A stretch of 64,000 bases of DNA from Daphnia pulex. Its lineage: Eukaryota > Arthropoda > Branchiopoda > Diplostraca > Daphniidae. Within the stretch, counting starts at the first letter, position 1, and every line of letters starts with the position of its first letter. Where the stretch lies: the NCBI RefSeq assembly GCF_021134715.1, contig NC_060025.1, forward strand, positions 2,294,001 to 2,358,000. Reading direction: 5' to 3'. A program made the translations under genes and the position numbers. Positions 1-12,500 of this stretch are shown here, one piece after another. Below the pieces are notes generated by a model. That model did no database searches and was not told the origin of the DNA. It saw only the letters and a list, made by a program, of their open reading frames with translations.

Positions 1-1414
1 CCTTTTCTCCCGGAGAGAAAGAGAGGAAAAAAAAGACAAAAAACAAAAGAAAAACGACAATAAAATGACCAATCATCAGTTCATCAGATCAGTTCAAGGA
101 GCCGTTCAACGGGAAAATAAATTGAACCTTTTTTTTATTATTATTATTATCGTTTTATTTTTCAATGGCAAATAAAAGAATTTGCTCAGATAGGAGCAAG
201 AGAAAAAAGAATGACGGGACGGGGAGACGATATCATCAACGAAGAAGATTAGAAAAGGAGATCCTTATATAATAGCCTATGGATCAATCAGGACATGCTC
301 GGAATATTTCCTTCCATCTGGCGACGCTGGCCGTATCCCCCCTCAAGATAAGAAAGAGGAGAAGATTACATTTTTCCTTGTTGTTGTTGTTGTTGTCTCA
401 GCCCCGCATTGTGCCGATGCTATGCGGAAAATAGGAGGAGGGGGAGGCCAGGCCTCTCCTTATTGTCTTGAACACAGTTTGTGTGTGTACGTCACATCTT
501 TCTGGCTCCTTATTCCACCCGTCGAGGAAAAAGTCTCGAGACGACCACAACAACAACAACAAAAAAGGAGCAACAAAAGTATTTCGGCTATTCCCTCCTT
601 CATTTTTTTTTCTTCTTCTTTTTGTGGCGAAAAGTAAGAAATTCCTTCAATAAAAATAAATAAATAAATAAAAAGGGAGCGCCCAGGAGCGTGTGGGTAG
701 GAGCTATTGCTTTACATGCAATCGAAGCTAGGAGCCAGGAGCTACCGACAACACAACAACTTATTCAATAACTTCATACATGCAAAACTCTCTAAAAGGC
801 TCGTTCGTTTTTCTACCCATTGCAAAACGTTTGGCTCCTTCAAGGAGCCTTAAAAAAAGAAAAGTCGACAGCTGCAGGAGCCAAAAAGCTCCCCCCCCAA
901 AAAATAAAAAAGTTTCCATTTTTTTTTCCTTTCTACGAAGCGACACTATCTGAATATAAAAAGAAAAATAGAAGAAAATTTTTATAAAGTCGCAAGGAGC
1001 GTCGACTTTCTCGGCTCCTATTTCTTCTGATGTCTCCCATATCATGTCCCCCCCTCTCTTACTTCCATGTCAAGAAAGAAAAGAAGAAGAAAAAAACCTG
1101 GACCCCTCCAGCTGGACAGGACAGGCTTTTCACTTGGCTCCTTCGTCCGGTATATACTCTCTTCCATCTTACTATACTCTATCCGGTTTCTCTCTTATTT
1201 TTTTTTCTTCTTCTTTTTCAAAATAAAAAAAAAAAAGATCACCCAAGATCAAGAAGGAGAGCCGTTCGTGTTAAAAGGGACCAGCCTCGAAATGTATTGG
1301 GCGAAAGAGAAGAAGAAGAAGGAGAGAGAGACGCCCGAGTAGGAAATCAATATCACACTGGTACATGTACATATAGCACACTAGTAGAGTTGTTGTAGTT
1401 GTTGTAGTGCCGTA

Positions 1415-1438
1415 GTAGATATATATATATATATCTAC
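1415..1438. repeat. 24-bp perfect palindrome with (TA)n core
   Basis: The sequence reads GTAGAT, then an alternating AT core, then ATCTAC. It equals its own reverse complement over 24 bases and could form a cruciform. It lies in innexin intron sequence. Confidence 0.85.
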
Positions 1439-1591
1439 ACTTTCTGTGGAAGGGGGGAAAGTCAAGGCAACCAGGTCCTATATAGTGCGGTATGTATATA
1501 TACGAGGGATATCCTTGGACCCGTGACTTTTTCCTTTCCAGGCAACCACAGCAGGACCTCCGTCCAAAAGAATAAATAAAAAAAAATCAAT

Positions 1592-1617
1592 AACAACAAC
1601 AACAACAACAACAACAA
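1592..1617. repeat. (CAA)n microsatellite
   Basis: An uninterrupted AAC/CAA trinucleotide array of more than eight units in non-coding sequence. Confidence 0.9.
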
Positions 1618-3569
1618 AAGAGTAAAAGAAAAAAAAAGTCGAGTCTATATGCAGCCAAGACAATTGAAATGGCACACACACACAGACAGAATCTGGCCAG
1701 CTAGAGATTTCTCTCGGTGATATGGGAATTGATTATTTTTGAACCCGAGTTCACCTCCTTTTTTCCCCTTCTTATCTAGACAAAAGAAGAAGAGGAAAAA
1801 AAATGAACTCCTTGACAATATCAGAGAGAGAGAGAGTAGCCTGGGCCGGCTCCTGGCTCCTAGGGATGCCTTCATTTCCTCCGCCAAGAGACAATGAAAG
1901 GAGACAAGAGAAAGAGATAAGACTGGGCCATCAGCAAGAGTCTCTCTGCCTATTATAATATCTCGTGAACTCTGTTGTATACACGACAGCACACGCACAG
2001 AGAATGAGGACGCCAGCGCTCCTAACCCACCCAGTCGGAGGAGGAAAACCCGTGGACAATCAAGCCACTGATTAGGTGGTCATTAGCGAGACCTTTTGCG
2101 GTATGCAGCAGCAGCAGCAGCAGCAAGGAGCCAGTGACGCCACGGGGCTCTCTGCTGAAACCAAGGGGATAATAAAGAGGAGCCAGGAGCAGCACAAAAG
2201 CCCGACGGGTGCAACGCACACACACACACAGAGCAGAGCACGGCAGAGCAGCTAGCAGCTAGCAGAACCTTTTATTCCATCTGCGGAGCTCTCTGATTAT
2301 ATATGCCAAGTGCTTCCATATATTTAGTATATACATTACGTGGTAATATCTTTCCCTTTTATCATCATTCTCTTGCACAGACGATTGTGTGTGTACACCT
2401 CTAAACCCTACCAACCCCACCGACCACTCTCTCTCTCTCCTTTTGTTTTTGAGGTGTACATAACGCAAGAGGGGGCGGAGGTTGGCTCCAGAGTAAGTGC
2501 AAACAACGTCTGTCTCCCCTCACCACCACATCTCTTCTATTGCATCTATAACCCCACCACCACCACCACCATCACCAAGCAAAAACCACTTAATAAAAGT
2601 GCTAGAAACGCCATCAGCCCCAAAGAGAGGTGGTCCCCGTTGTTATATTACATGATCCCAGCCATCGATAAAGGGAAACAACACACGGACGTCAAAATTT
2701 GCAGGTAAAAAGCCTCCGAGAAACAAATCGGGACGACTCCCCCACCCCAGTCGTCCCATAGACAACACACAAACCCGAAACAACTTTCTTTGTTTTTTCT
2801 CGGGATGACGACGATGATGATGGCCGACGCCCGACCGGGGTGTGATTCTTGCAGCTTAGTTTCTACTAGACATATCAAAACTGTGTAGTCGGACACGGTC
2901 GTCTTATTTCTTTCTTTTACCAGAAAATGGTGGCAGAGAATCGGCAGTCTAATCCTTGGGACGCCATTCCGAGCACGGGCGGTGGCGGCGGCCCTTTCCA
3001 TCTCGTGAACGGGGGCAAACTCGATGGGCCAAAATCCTGGCGGATTGGTCGATAACCGGGAAAACCATTTCGATTGCTCTCCACTCTCTCCACTCTCTCG
3101 TGTGTTTATCCCAATTTAATACGGACTACACACACACACACACACTCTCTTTATGTGTATCCAAGCTTCTAGCTGTGTGTGTGTGTGTAGATACACACAG
3201 ACAGCAGAGAGCGAGCGAAAGATGGAAATCAAAGCGCCCAGCTATTGAACAAGTTTCTCCTACCGCGATTTGGTCGGGTTTAGAAAGAAAAGATATGGGG
3301 AAATGTTATACACGTTCCGGGGGATGGGGGGATCCAATCAAAAACGAGTTGGATCAAATCAAAACGAGAAAAAATAAGAAACAAATAAGCACCGCGATGA
3401 CTAATGAGGCCGAGCCTTTTGTGTCCTCCCGTCATAATAAATATCGGATAACATTTTGTTTTCCTTCCCCGATAAAAAAAAAAACTAATGAGAGACGGGC
3501 TGGCGGGCTGGCCCGGGAGATGATGAAAACAACCAAAAAGATGGCGGATGGTGTGGAATCCAAACTTAC

Positions 3570-6500
3570 CGACAACGTTGGTCAGGGCGAGTGTCTCGCA
3601 GAAAAAGTAGCGATAGGCCCACCAGTTGTGATGTTTGAGGTTGTCGACCAGGTAGTCGAGCAGCAGCTTCTTCTTCTGTTTCTTCTCCACTTCGGAGCAA
3701 ATGCCAACGTCCAGGTCCATCATGAGGGCGTGGATCTTGCCCGCCTCCCAGTTCTTCCACAGCCAGCGCGGCACGTAAAACAGGATGGCCTACAAGAATC
3801 AAGAATAAAGCAAAGAAAAAGAAACAACAACATCATCATTAGTATGGCGGAAGACGAGAGAGATCTAAAAGATCGAGTTACACATATCATCCAGCATGTC
3901 CGTCCCGCAAGTCCGTCCCCCACCCATCCACAACCGAATGGATCAGATTGTTAGTGACGGACGAGACTTTTCCAACTTGTTACACAACAACTACTATTAC
4001 CTCGTTAATATTTCAACATCTCTGGAAATGTTTTGAAAATCCCCATTTTCCTTTTGCTTTCCTTCTCTACAGGGCCAGCTGCTGGCCACACCCACTCGGG
4101 GGGAAGGAAAAGCGGGAGGGAATGAAGAAGAATGTGTTTTTCGATGCCCAGCTGTTTCGAGATAGAGAGAAGAGAGGAGAGTGCGAAAATGTCCGAAAGG
4201 GGAAAGACGACAACATATGGCGACTAATTAGTGCTGCCAGCGTGTAAGTCTAGTGGCTGCTGGCCTGTCCCGGCAGTTAAAAAGAGAAGAGCTCCTTCTC
4301 TTTTCTTAATATGACACTCTGGAGAAGAGAGACGAGACTGAAGACCAGCAGCTGTGCGAGGCTCCTGTCCATGCCAACGAGGAATAACTCTTCTTTCTCT
4401 CTCAACTAACCAAAAGGAGAGATCCTTTCGGATCCTTTATCCTTCCTCACCGTCAAGGCACGGCTGATAGCCCGGGCTAAATAGGAGCTCCAAACCGGAC
4501 ACTAAAACATTTTCCCCTCCAAACTTTTATTCTTTTTTTTTGTTTTTGTTTTTTCCTGGTCAAATAAACAAACACAAACGGGCAAGGATCGGAAAGGAGA
4601 GATTCCATTTATTTGCCGGTCGCCGATGGGTTAGTTGGAAATAGACGTGAATCAAAAAAATAATGCTCCTATAGATTTGCCTCAATTCATTTGAGATTAT
4701 CCAAACATCTATGCGAGTTTAAAATGTATTTGTTTGTTATTTTCAACCCAAAAAAGATTAAAATATAAAAAGAAAAAAAGGGGGGGGGGGAATCTCTCGC
4801 GCAACTTTGTCGTGTGCGGGAAGCTGCTGCTCCCGTCCGCTCTGTCGAGCAGAGAGACACAAACACGGCGGGAAAACTTTTGCGTTGGGGAGGAGAAGGA
4901 TTTTTTATTTTTATTTTTTTTTTTCCTCTTCTCTCTTAACTCTCTTCTCTCTCGTCTATTTTGCCACACAACATAATGCGCTTAATGATAATGGGGACGT
5001 CGGCCATTCGGCAACTCAAAAGAATTGACTAACATATATATACCGAGAAGGAGAAGGAGGAGGAGGAAAAGGATTGGAATTACCCAAGCAAATAAAAAGG
5101 AGGGCGGCTGAAAAGAAAAGTTGAGAGAGACACGCCAAAGCCGAGCCCAGCGCACCGTGAAAAACAAAACAAAAAATATCAAAAAAAGAAGAAAAGTCTG
5201 TCGAGCTCTGCTGGTTGGTTGATGTGTGTGTGTGTGTCTGTATAAATAGGAGCAAATATTACGACTCCCAGTCTAATCAAAAGATTAGACAGAGCCTGAT
5301 GTGTAACATTTTCTTGGGAGGAGGACGACGACAGGAGATAAATAATTGAGCGATTTAATTTCATTTCATTTTTTTTTTCGTTCGATTTTTGACAACTTTC
5401 ACGATCCTTTTCCATCTCCCCCAGGTATATCGTCAAAAAATTAAACGGAAAGTGTGGATCCAGCCAACTTTAATATCAATACGAGAGAGACCTGAATAGA
5501 AAAGTTTCCATCGGCAATTGCGTAATAGTAAAAAAAAAAAGGAGCGGCGATCAATGATGGGTGTTGAAAAAGAGCTGGGCAATCAAAAAAAAAATAATAA
5601 TTTTCTCCTTTTCCTTCAGAACCATCGCGTGAGCCGTGTAATAAAAGCGAGTCCCCATTAAGATGATAAAAAAATCGCGATACTTTCATCCCCCCCCCAT
5701 TTGTTTTCGGTAAAAATAAATAATATTTGTCTATAGATTGAAAGAAAAGAAAAGAAAGAAAATATAAACGTATATAGCAGACGGCACCTGCTCCCCATTC
5801 CGCTCTCTTTTCGTATCTCGATAATACCCGGGCCGGGCCGGGTCGGTCGGTCGGTTGGCCGGCCACGGCCCTTGGTGTTTTTCACGCACGCACGGAGCGT
5901 ATCATCAGAAGGATAAAAAACCATCTTCTGCCGGACGGTTATCCCCCCCCCCCCTGGCCCCTTGTCAGCTCAACTACTAGTCTATATGACAGCTAATATC
6001 AGCAAGACACACATTATAGGGAGAGAGAAAACCGGAACGATGTCTGCTGTGTAAGACGGTTCGCTTGCTGGCCTATTTTCTCTTTCTCTCTCTCTACCAG
6101 GCAACTGCTGCTGGCTGGCCCATCGTGAAATGATGGACGACCTTTCAACGTGTTGTGTATTCCACCACTTTTCCTTTTTTTTTGGATCCTACAACCCCCT
6201 CACAAAGAAAATAAGAGGCCGAAAAATAATAAAGTCACCAGAAGGAAAACAATAGCGTGGGGAAACAACTCGGCACACAATCATTCGCATGTCTCGATGC
6301 CAATCAGATATATACAATAGTCTCAATAACGTTACATCTAAATGTAAGTATTACTACTACTATTCTATATATATACAATAATACAATATAATACAGGGGC
6401 CGTGTAATAGAGTCTACACACAAGACAAAAAGAAAAAAACCGGGCTGGAAAATCGTCCTAGGACACGCGGAGAGAAACCCTGGAGCCTATTTGATATCGA

Positions 6501-9500
6501 TCCTTGGGCGAAAAAGGAAACTTATCGGGACTGAGATGGGCCATGGCCGGGCAAACATTTACAACCCCCCCAGTGTCCCCCCCCCCCCTGCCATTACACA
6601 CATCTGAATGTAATAAGATAAAACTATGCGTCTTTTATTTTTTTGATGATTTTGTCCTTTGGTATTTAAAAAAAAAGAATCGACAGAATCAACAAGATTC
6701 TTTTTCTTCTTGGTGGAAAGATATTTCTAGCTGGAGAAAATTCAATTGGTTATTGTCTCTTTCCTCGGGCTGTGTAACAACCAAACTGTATAGATGATAT
6801 AATAAATCTACAATTGAATTCCATCACACAGACGTGGTGGAATATGAAAATAAAAAGTGGAAAAAACAATTTTTTTTTCTCCTTTCCAGTGGGAGGGAGG
6901 GCTGGTTCGTGTTTGTTGATGGGATCGTGTCGATTGATAGATTGTTCCACGATCGATTGTTTCTATATACCCTCTCGCCTATATATCCCCCCCTCTTCCT
7001 TGTTCAACCAAACGCACAGTGAAAAGGAGAGCCTCATATTTCTATCATTTTGGCACTATAAAGAATCAAAAAAGATGAAATAAAAGACGTCGCTGACGCC
7101 CAGCGTTCTCGCCGGCCCGGAAGAGCTCCCTCCCCACCGAAAAAAAAGACACTTATCATCTTGACGTCAAAAGGCCCAAGAGTCGAGCACACATCTTTTT
7201 TTTTTTCTTCCTTCTTCTTCCTTTTTCTATTCTTTTCTAAACATTATCCAAGAGATCCCCGGGACACACACACAAGAGGAAAAGGATTTTGATATTCCAT
7301 CCAGCCTTTAGAGTTCTCTTGTAACCGTCAAGAAACTCGGTAGTGTGTGGCTCATCTTCATTTTCCTCTTTAACCCTCACCACCACCACGTAAAAGAAGA
7401 AGAAGAAAAAGTTGGAGAGGAGAGAAAACTCGTTATAAAAGTCTTTGATTCAATTATGAAACAAAAGTCGCCAACTGCCGACGTCGGCGATTGATTGGCT
7501 CCTCCTCCCTCTCTCTCCCTCTTTCTCTCTCCTGCAGGCGGGTAATAATGTCATAGACCTCCTCCTCCTCCCCCACGCCAATAGTTGAGCTAGCTCCTAA
7601 TATCATATCGTTATCCACAACAGAGCATATTATTAGCTCCTCAAAGTCGACTAATCGAATCAACAACTTTTTGAGCGACGCTTCAATCGACTTGTTCTTT
7701 TCAACTCCATCGGAGTCGATTGGCAACGGACGAACTCGTGGGCCAAGCGAGGAGGAGGAGGAACTTTTTGTTGAAACTAAAATAGTCAAAAGTCGATACT
7801 CATACAACATTTTCTGTCTCATTCCTCCTCCTGGCTCCTGGCTGGCTCCTGAAATCAATAAAAACGGGCAGACACACAACGCCGGGGCGGATGGCCTGCT
7901 GGGCAATATCCGAATCTTGTGTGTGTGGTTCTTTCCACCAGCCAGCCGATAATGGAAAAAAGAAAAGATCCTTAATAACTACATTCCACACACACAGCTT
8001 CCTCCCCTTGCTGCTGCTGCGCCTTTTTTGGCCCCTATTTTCTTTTTTCTTTTACCCAACAGGACAGAGGGCTGACCTGTCACCGTAGCCCAAAGACAAT
8101 TGCGTAAATCAAATTGACGTGAGCGAGGGAGAAAGAAAAAGGGAAAAAAAACAAACGACAAGATGAAAAAGGTTAGAGTCGTTGGGCAGCGATTCATCAT
8201 ACGGTGGCGACGCAATATTTTCCCTTCCCACCTCTACAAAAACGGTCGAATTCGTTAGTTTGGTTGGTGGAAAAAGAAGAAAAACACTCGTCGCGTGTCG
8301 ACTTGTCGAGGATCGTTCAAAGTTTCCTCTGGCGCAGAGTGCAGCCTGATTTCATTGGGGGGCGCCTGGCAGTTCAGTTGGTGGAATAAAATTAAGTCTA
8401 AAGAGCAGAGTCAACTCGACAGCAGCACTTTCAGCCTCCGCTTCGACTCCTCTGTCTCTGTGTGTATCTAACGTCGATCCCAATTAATAGTCACGTTCTA
8501 TCCCCTCCTCTCTTCCTCCTTTGCCTTGGATGGTGGTATAACAGTTTGGCAGCCAGTGCCAAAATAAAAAAAGATAAAAAAAAGAGGAAAGAACTGCGTC
8601 GAATCAACCAACCGAAAACCCAAAAAGGATGTGAATCTTCTTCTTCTTCTTTTCTTTCCTTTTTTTCATTTCTCCTGATACATTTCGCCCGTCTTTGGGG
8701 ACGGCCACCACATACAAAAGAGAGAGAGAGACCCTCCTTTTTGATATCGAAATGTTGTTCATCGTGCAAAGAGCATCTCTCTCCCCGACGTCAAAAGAAT
8801 TTCCCCTTTTTCTTTCTTTCTTTCTCCCATAGAAGAAAAAAAAAATGACATGACGTTACAGAGGTTTTTTGAAATAAAAAAGCCCCGAAGGAAACAAAAG
8901 GCAAATATATATCTAACAGTTAAAGTTTACAAGACTATTATCGAATGAGACTTGTGTGTACGAGACAGACGTCTGTTCAAAAAGAAAAAAAAAGAGACTT
9001 TCCTTTTTTCCTTTTTGTCTCTGGCTCTGGCTGGCTGGAAACTCTACTGGGGCTGGGCCCTATCCCTCCTTGACAACGGCCTGTCACACACACAAATAGA
9101 TCAAACATTCGAGACTCCATGGCACTCACGACGGTGGCGCTAGTGAAATAAGGTGAATTTCTCCTTCTTTTCTTATTTTTGTTTTTATTTCAAGAAGAAA
9201 ACGAAAGAAGAAAAAGAGGAAATGAATATCTTTCATCGCATTGATGGATGGATGGATCGTGTGTGTGTGTGTGTGTGTGTTTTGTTTTTGTGCAGAATCT
9301 CGAGGCCCTGGTGGGCCGTTTGCCACAGTCAACATCAAACAAAAGAGACACACACACAAAAAGGAGAGAGAGAGAGTTTGGTATGTAACCAACTAACTGA
9401 CCCAGATCTACACAGAATGGGAAATGGCGACATTTTTTCCTTCTTCTTCTTCTCCCCCGTGTTCCCACTTTTGTTGTCGGGTGTAAAGCGCCAACAAGAC

Positions 9501-12500
9501 AAACACGGACGACGAAAAAGATGAAACGCAAAGCCCATAAATCTTCTCTCTCTCTTTGGGTTTGAAAGTTAGTACCTATTCTTTTCCAGCTCAAAAACGG
9601 CCAGAGGGAAATGCAACATTTAAATATGACGAGAAAGAAAACTCTGCACACGACCCAAATGGCCCCGGCGCTCGGGAAAATGTCAGCCGACTAATGGTGC
9701 GTAATTGAATCGTTGTTGTCGTCGTCGTCGTCGGCCAATAGCCGAGCGACTCCCGCCTTTCTTTTCTCACACACAGCTCACAAAACGACTCGAATAAATG
9801 ACGCAATAAAAATTACAAGGCGACAAAAAGGCGCCGTAGAGAAAGAGAGAGGAAAAAAAAATGTGATATAATTGGGAGCACAAGGAATTTTTAGAAATGG
9901 CCTCTCTCTCGTCGAGTCTATTCTTTTTTCCTAAGTGGAAGGGGGAAACTGTTGGAAACTCTTGTCTTTCTCTCCTTTTTTTATTTTATTTCTCCTGCTG
10001 GCCTTTCTGGCAGTCACGCCGCGATGCAATTAAGTTTCAAGAGCAAGTCTCCTCCCTGCGCCCCTGTGAAAAACACAGGCGCAGTCAGAAAGGCAGGAGC
10101 GATAACAACAACAACAACAACAATCTCCTTTTCTTTTTCTTTTCTCCTCACTCCTCAACTGGATAACGTCCAGTGTCACACACGAGTTCCCGTACAACCA
10201 ACTGAAGAGACCAAAAGGGGATTTTCTTCTTCTACATCCTTTTGGATTCTTTTGAATGACGTCATCCAGCCCAGCGTACAGAGTCATCATCTTCTATTTT
10301 TGGGGGGTTGCAACTGAAATCAGCTGGTAATCATTTGTACAGAAAGAAGAAGAAGGAGTTGTTGTGTGTGTGTCAACGATTGTGATGATAATTCCGGACC
10401 GAAAAAAAAGAAGGTTGCTATCCATTAAAGTAAACGGTTCCTTCAAAAAAGCTAAAGCGAATTTACATAAATATCTCAGGAAACGACTTTCTTTCTTCTT
10501 TTTTTTGGATTTTATTTCGGGAGCAAAATGTTTTCTTTGATCGATCGACATTTAATTCTCTTATTTTGTGAATGCAAATTCGACTAGAAACGAACAAATT
10601 ATCGTTTCTTTTTTCTTCTCTCTCTCTCACGTTAACTTGTGCACATTTACAAAGGAAAAAATAAGAAAGTGGGTTGTTATTTTGGCCGTTACGGGCCGAC
10701 AACATTTCTATAGAGACAGCAAGAGCTTTTAAGTTGGCGCGTCGGCTAGTGCCGACGATCGATTTGCCCCCATGCGGCGTCGGCTGGAAACGATGGCCCA
10801 TCAAAAAAAGAGAAAAAACGGAAGAAAGAAATTCCAATTGACTAAACTCGAATGGGGGCACAACCCGAAGGAAAGAAAAAAAAAACACACATCAGACTGG
10901 ACCGAGGGTGGTCATCCGCTTTATCCCGGTGAAAAAAAATATTTTCGAAATGATGGATCGATCGTGAGAAAAATAAAATAAAATAAAATAGTTGCGGATT
11001 ACAAAATAAAAATTCCAAGCTGGAAAAAGAGATGATTGGACTAAAAATAAATCAAAATGAAAGAAAAAAAATTCCCTTTTGATGTGCGAGTGGGGGCCCT
11101 TTGGATTCGTTCGTCTTTTTTCGCTAGGGGAAGAAGAAGAAGAAGAAAAAACGACGAGCGGGAGTGCGGGAGAGTAGCAGCAGCAGCAACTGCTGCAGCA
11201 GCTGCGACCTCTTGGCAAGAAGAGGGGAGGTGATGATGATGGCGGTGGTGGCCCGCCGCGCTGGCCTTTCCCCCAATTACACGCGCTTCGTGAGTCGAAT
11301 ACAGAAAGGAGCCACGAGGATCGACGAGGAGAAGGACACACACAAGTGTATGTGAATGTCGAGGAGCTGCTAGGAGCGTTGACGAAGCGTTGACGCATTC
11401 AGTATACAGGAGGGGCTAACCATTATATTACTCTCTCTCTCCCGTAGGATGCAACATCGGCTCCTGGGCTCCTAACAGATAATGATGACTCTCTCCTATC
11501 TTTTTTTTTCGGGTGAGGCGGTGCAAAATTTTACCCCGACATCAAAAGGAGCGTTCGGGAAAAGAAAAAAAAAAAAGAAAAAAAGAAAAAAAAAATTTCT
11601 TTTCTCTCATTCGATTGTGTCTGCCGACCGATCACACACTCGTCGCTCATTCCGTCAGCATTATATTGATAAATATATCAAGCGGCCATAAGAGTTTAGA
11701 GCGACTTCTTCTTCTTCTCTTCCACCTTTGACGACATCATCGATCGGAGTCGATCGATCGATAAGGAGAGAAAAGAGAGACTGGGCGTCTATAGTACAAT
11801 CTATAGCTTTAACAGTAGATTATAAATACTATGGTGGGGGTAGAGCGTAAGAGAGAAAGAGAGTACGACGTAAGGATATGGTGATGGAAGAGCTAGCTAC
11901 TTGATTGCCACGACAAAAGAAATCAAGACTGACTGGAATGATGGTCGAGAGAAGATGTTCTTTCTTCTCTTCTTCTTCTTCTTCTTCTTTCGTGAATTCC
12001 CTTGTCATCCGGAGGAGAAGCCGATGCCAACGAATGGAAAGGAGAAGAAGAAGAAGAAAAGAATAGTTGAAGTTTTCGAGCGTCGACGAAGACACAATAG
12101 TCGGTGCGGATTTGCATAGCAAAGCCGACGACGACGGCCATCACAAGAAGAAGAAGAAGAAGAGTCTTTTGCTGATTTATCTCAATCTCTTATATTTTCG
12201 GGGGGAAAGATATTTCCAACCATTAAACCTAAAAAACCTTTTTCTCTTTTTTTTCCTACCCACCATTCTTGATTCTTTTTTTTTTTGGGTGGGGGATGTG
12301 ATGATGATCCTCTGAATGAAGGGGGGAAAATGGCGTTAAACATTTAAGTCCATTTCCCGCGAAATAAATCTTTGAAAAAAAAAGTTGTCCAGGAGAAGCC
12401 CTGGACAACGGGGTTAATTGAAAGGGAGTAAAAGAGGCGAACTAGAAATAGGAGGGTCACCTGGTCAATGAATGTCCACCCCAAGTGCTTGATGAAAGTT

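Larger units (their letters stand above)
1..3569 (-). other. Non-coding sequence, start of the next innexin intron
   Basis: This is everything downstream (minus sense) of the innexin exon 2 donor at 3569. No reading frame on the minus strand continues the innexin, so the next exon is beyond the window edge and this intron is at least 3.5 kb. It holds microsatellites, an AT palindrome (1415-1438), a short GGCTCCTT/AAGGAGCC inverted repeat (833-849) and a (CAA)n block (1592-1617). No gene seen. Confidence 0.7.

Noticed and set aside
422..663. Three overlapping plus-strand ORFs of 60-71 codons
   Set aside because: Overlapping frames over CAA and T-rich tracts; translations are low-complexity with no domain, so they are chance ORFs.
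833..849. GGCTCCTT / AAGGAGCC inverted repeat as a terminator
   Set aside because: Bacterial-type terminator logic does not apply to this eukaryotic intron; kept only as part of the GGAGC motif finding.
3566..3802. Minus ORF in another frame over the same exon
   Set aside because: Gives a non-innexin translation across the splice sites; the neighbouring frame rebuilds the innexin signature.
2956..3954. Long plus-strand ORF of 332 codons
   Set aside because: It is antisense over innexin exon 2 and flanking intron. The minus-strand frame is clearly the innexin, so the plus frame is a shadow.
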